NCBI GenBank assembly: GCA_946544235.1 | Contig: CAMNMC010000091.1 | Span: 1 to 32,714 of the forward strand | Length of the DNA: 32,714 nucleotides | Origin: an uncultured Lachnospiraceae bacterium | GTDB taxonomy: Bacteria; Bacillota; Clostridia; Lachnospirales; Lachnospiraceae | Reading direction: 5' to 3' | Shown here: in pieces, positions 32,619 through 32,714 of the stretch | How positions within the stretch are numbered: the first letter of the stretch is position 1 | Layout: every line of letters begins with the position of its first letter | Translations under genes and position numbers: made by a program | The notes under the pieces: generated by a model | The model's database searches: none | What the model was told of the DNA's origin: nothing | What the model saw: only the letters and a program-made list of their open reading frames with translations

Positions 32619-32714
32619 TCATCGTACAATCTGAAATATGTTACAGCAGGCTTAACTGATTATTTGAATCGGGCTGCTGCGATCGTATGAAAATACTATG
32701 ATTATCCCGGCGGG
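32619..32714. other. Downstream end of window
   Basis: No gene is visible. An imperfect inverted repeat (CAGCAG 32644-32649 with CTGCTG 32674-32679) follows the last gene without a T run. Whether the operon continues, for example into a PFL-activating enzyme gene, cannot be seen. Confidence 0.3.

Overview
The window looks like chromosome from a strictly anaerobic, Gram-positive Firmicute of the Lachnospiraceae type (Butyrivibrio/Pseudobutyrivibrio/Lachnospira-like). That assignment is inference from gene content: a Firmicutes-style Tad pilus locus with DUF5702-like, Flp1-like and DUF6382/FHA-like genes, a MecA adaptor, a pyruvate formate-lyase plus a 2[4Fe-4S] ferredoxin, a TrpB2-type enzyme, a BspA-like surface protein, AGGAGG ribosome binding sites and moderate GC. 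No tRNA, rRNA, IS element or CRISPR array was seen.

Layout. 1-2415: 3' part of a YfhO-like polytopic membrane protein with a long acidic tail. 2432-4535: a hybrid histidine kinase with its own promoter, a possible leader ORF and a terminator. 4671-13716: a compact + strand Tad/Flp pilus operon (possible small ORF, TadZ/CpaE-like, CpaF/TadA, TadB, TadC, Flp pilin, DUF5702-like, two TadE-like pseudopilins, DUF6382-FHA), ending at a hairpin shared with the convergent EAL gene. 13821-17855: a c-di-GMP phosphodiesterase with degenerate GGDEF, and a lipoprotein, both on the - strand. 18046-19416: TrpB2, divergent from the lipoprotein, followed by a bidirectional terminator. 19501-22470: MMPL/RND-family exporter (-). 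22722-25208: secreted surface protein with leucine-rich and Trp-rich repeats. 25358-27337: transketolase. 27417-28424: MecA with a long linker (-). 28425-29118: intergenic region with an orphan + strand terminator. 29119-29289: a 56-residue ferredoxin (-). 29519-32618: pyruvate formate-lyase locus.

The most striking feature is the PFL locus. The 684-residue PFL keeps the core and the Cys-Cys active site (C407-C408) but stops exactly where the C-terminal glycyl radical domain should begin. That domain, with the RVSGYA loop (G54), is encoded about 490 bases downstream as a separate 79-residue gene with its own ribosome binding site. Between them lies a 73-residue gene whose N-terminal half resembles the first part of the glycyl radical protein, but which carries CxxC plus a third Cys instead of the radical loop. 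The arrangement suggests a PFL split into a stable core and a replaceable radical subunit, with an undescribed Cys-bearing paralogue. The locus also has a consensus promoter with repeated GTATAC operator-like sites, a structured ~220-base leader and hairpins between cistrons.

Within the Tad operon, TadZ has lost the Walker A lysine, TadC carries an extracytoplasmic Ig-like insertion, and one TadE carries two tandem His/Cys domains that look metal-binding.
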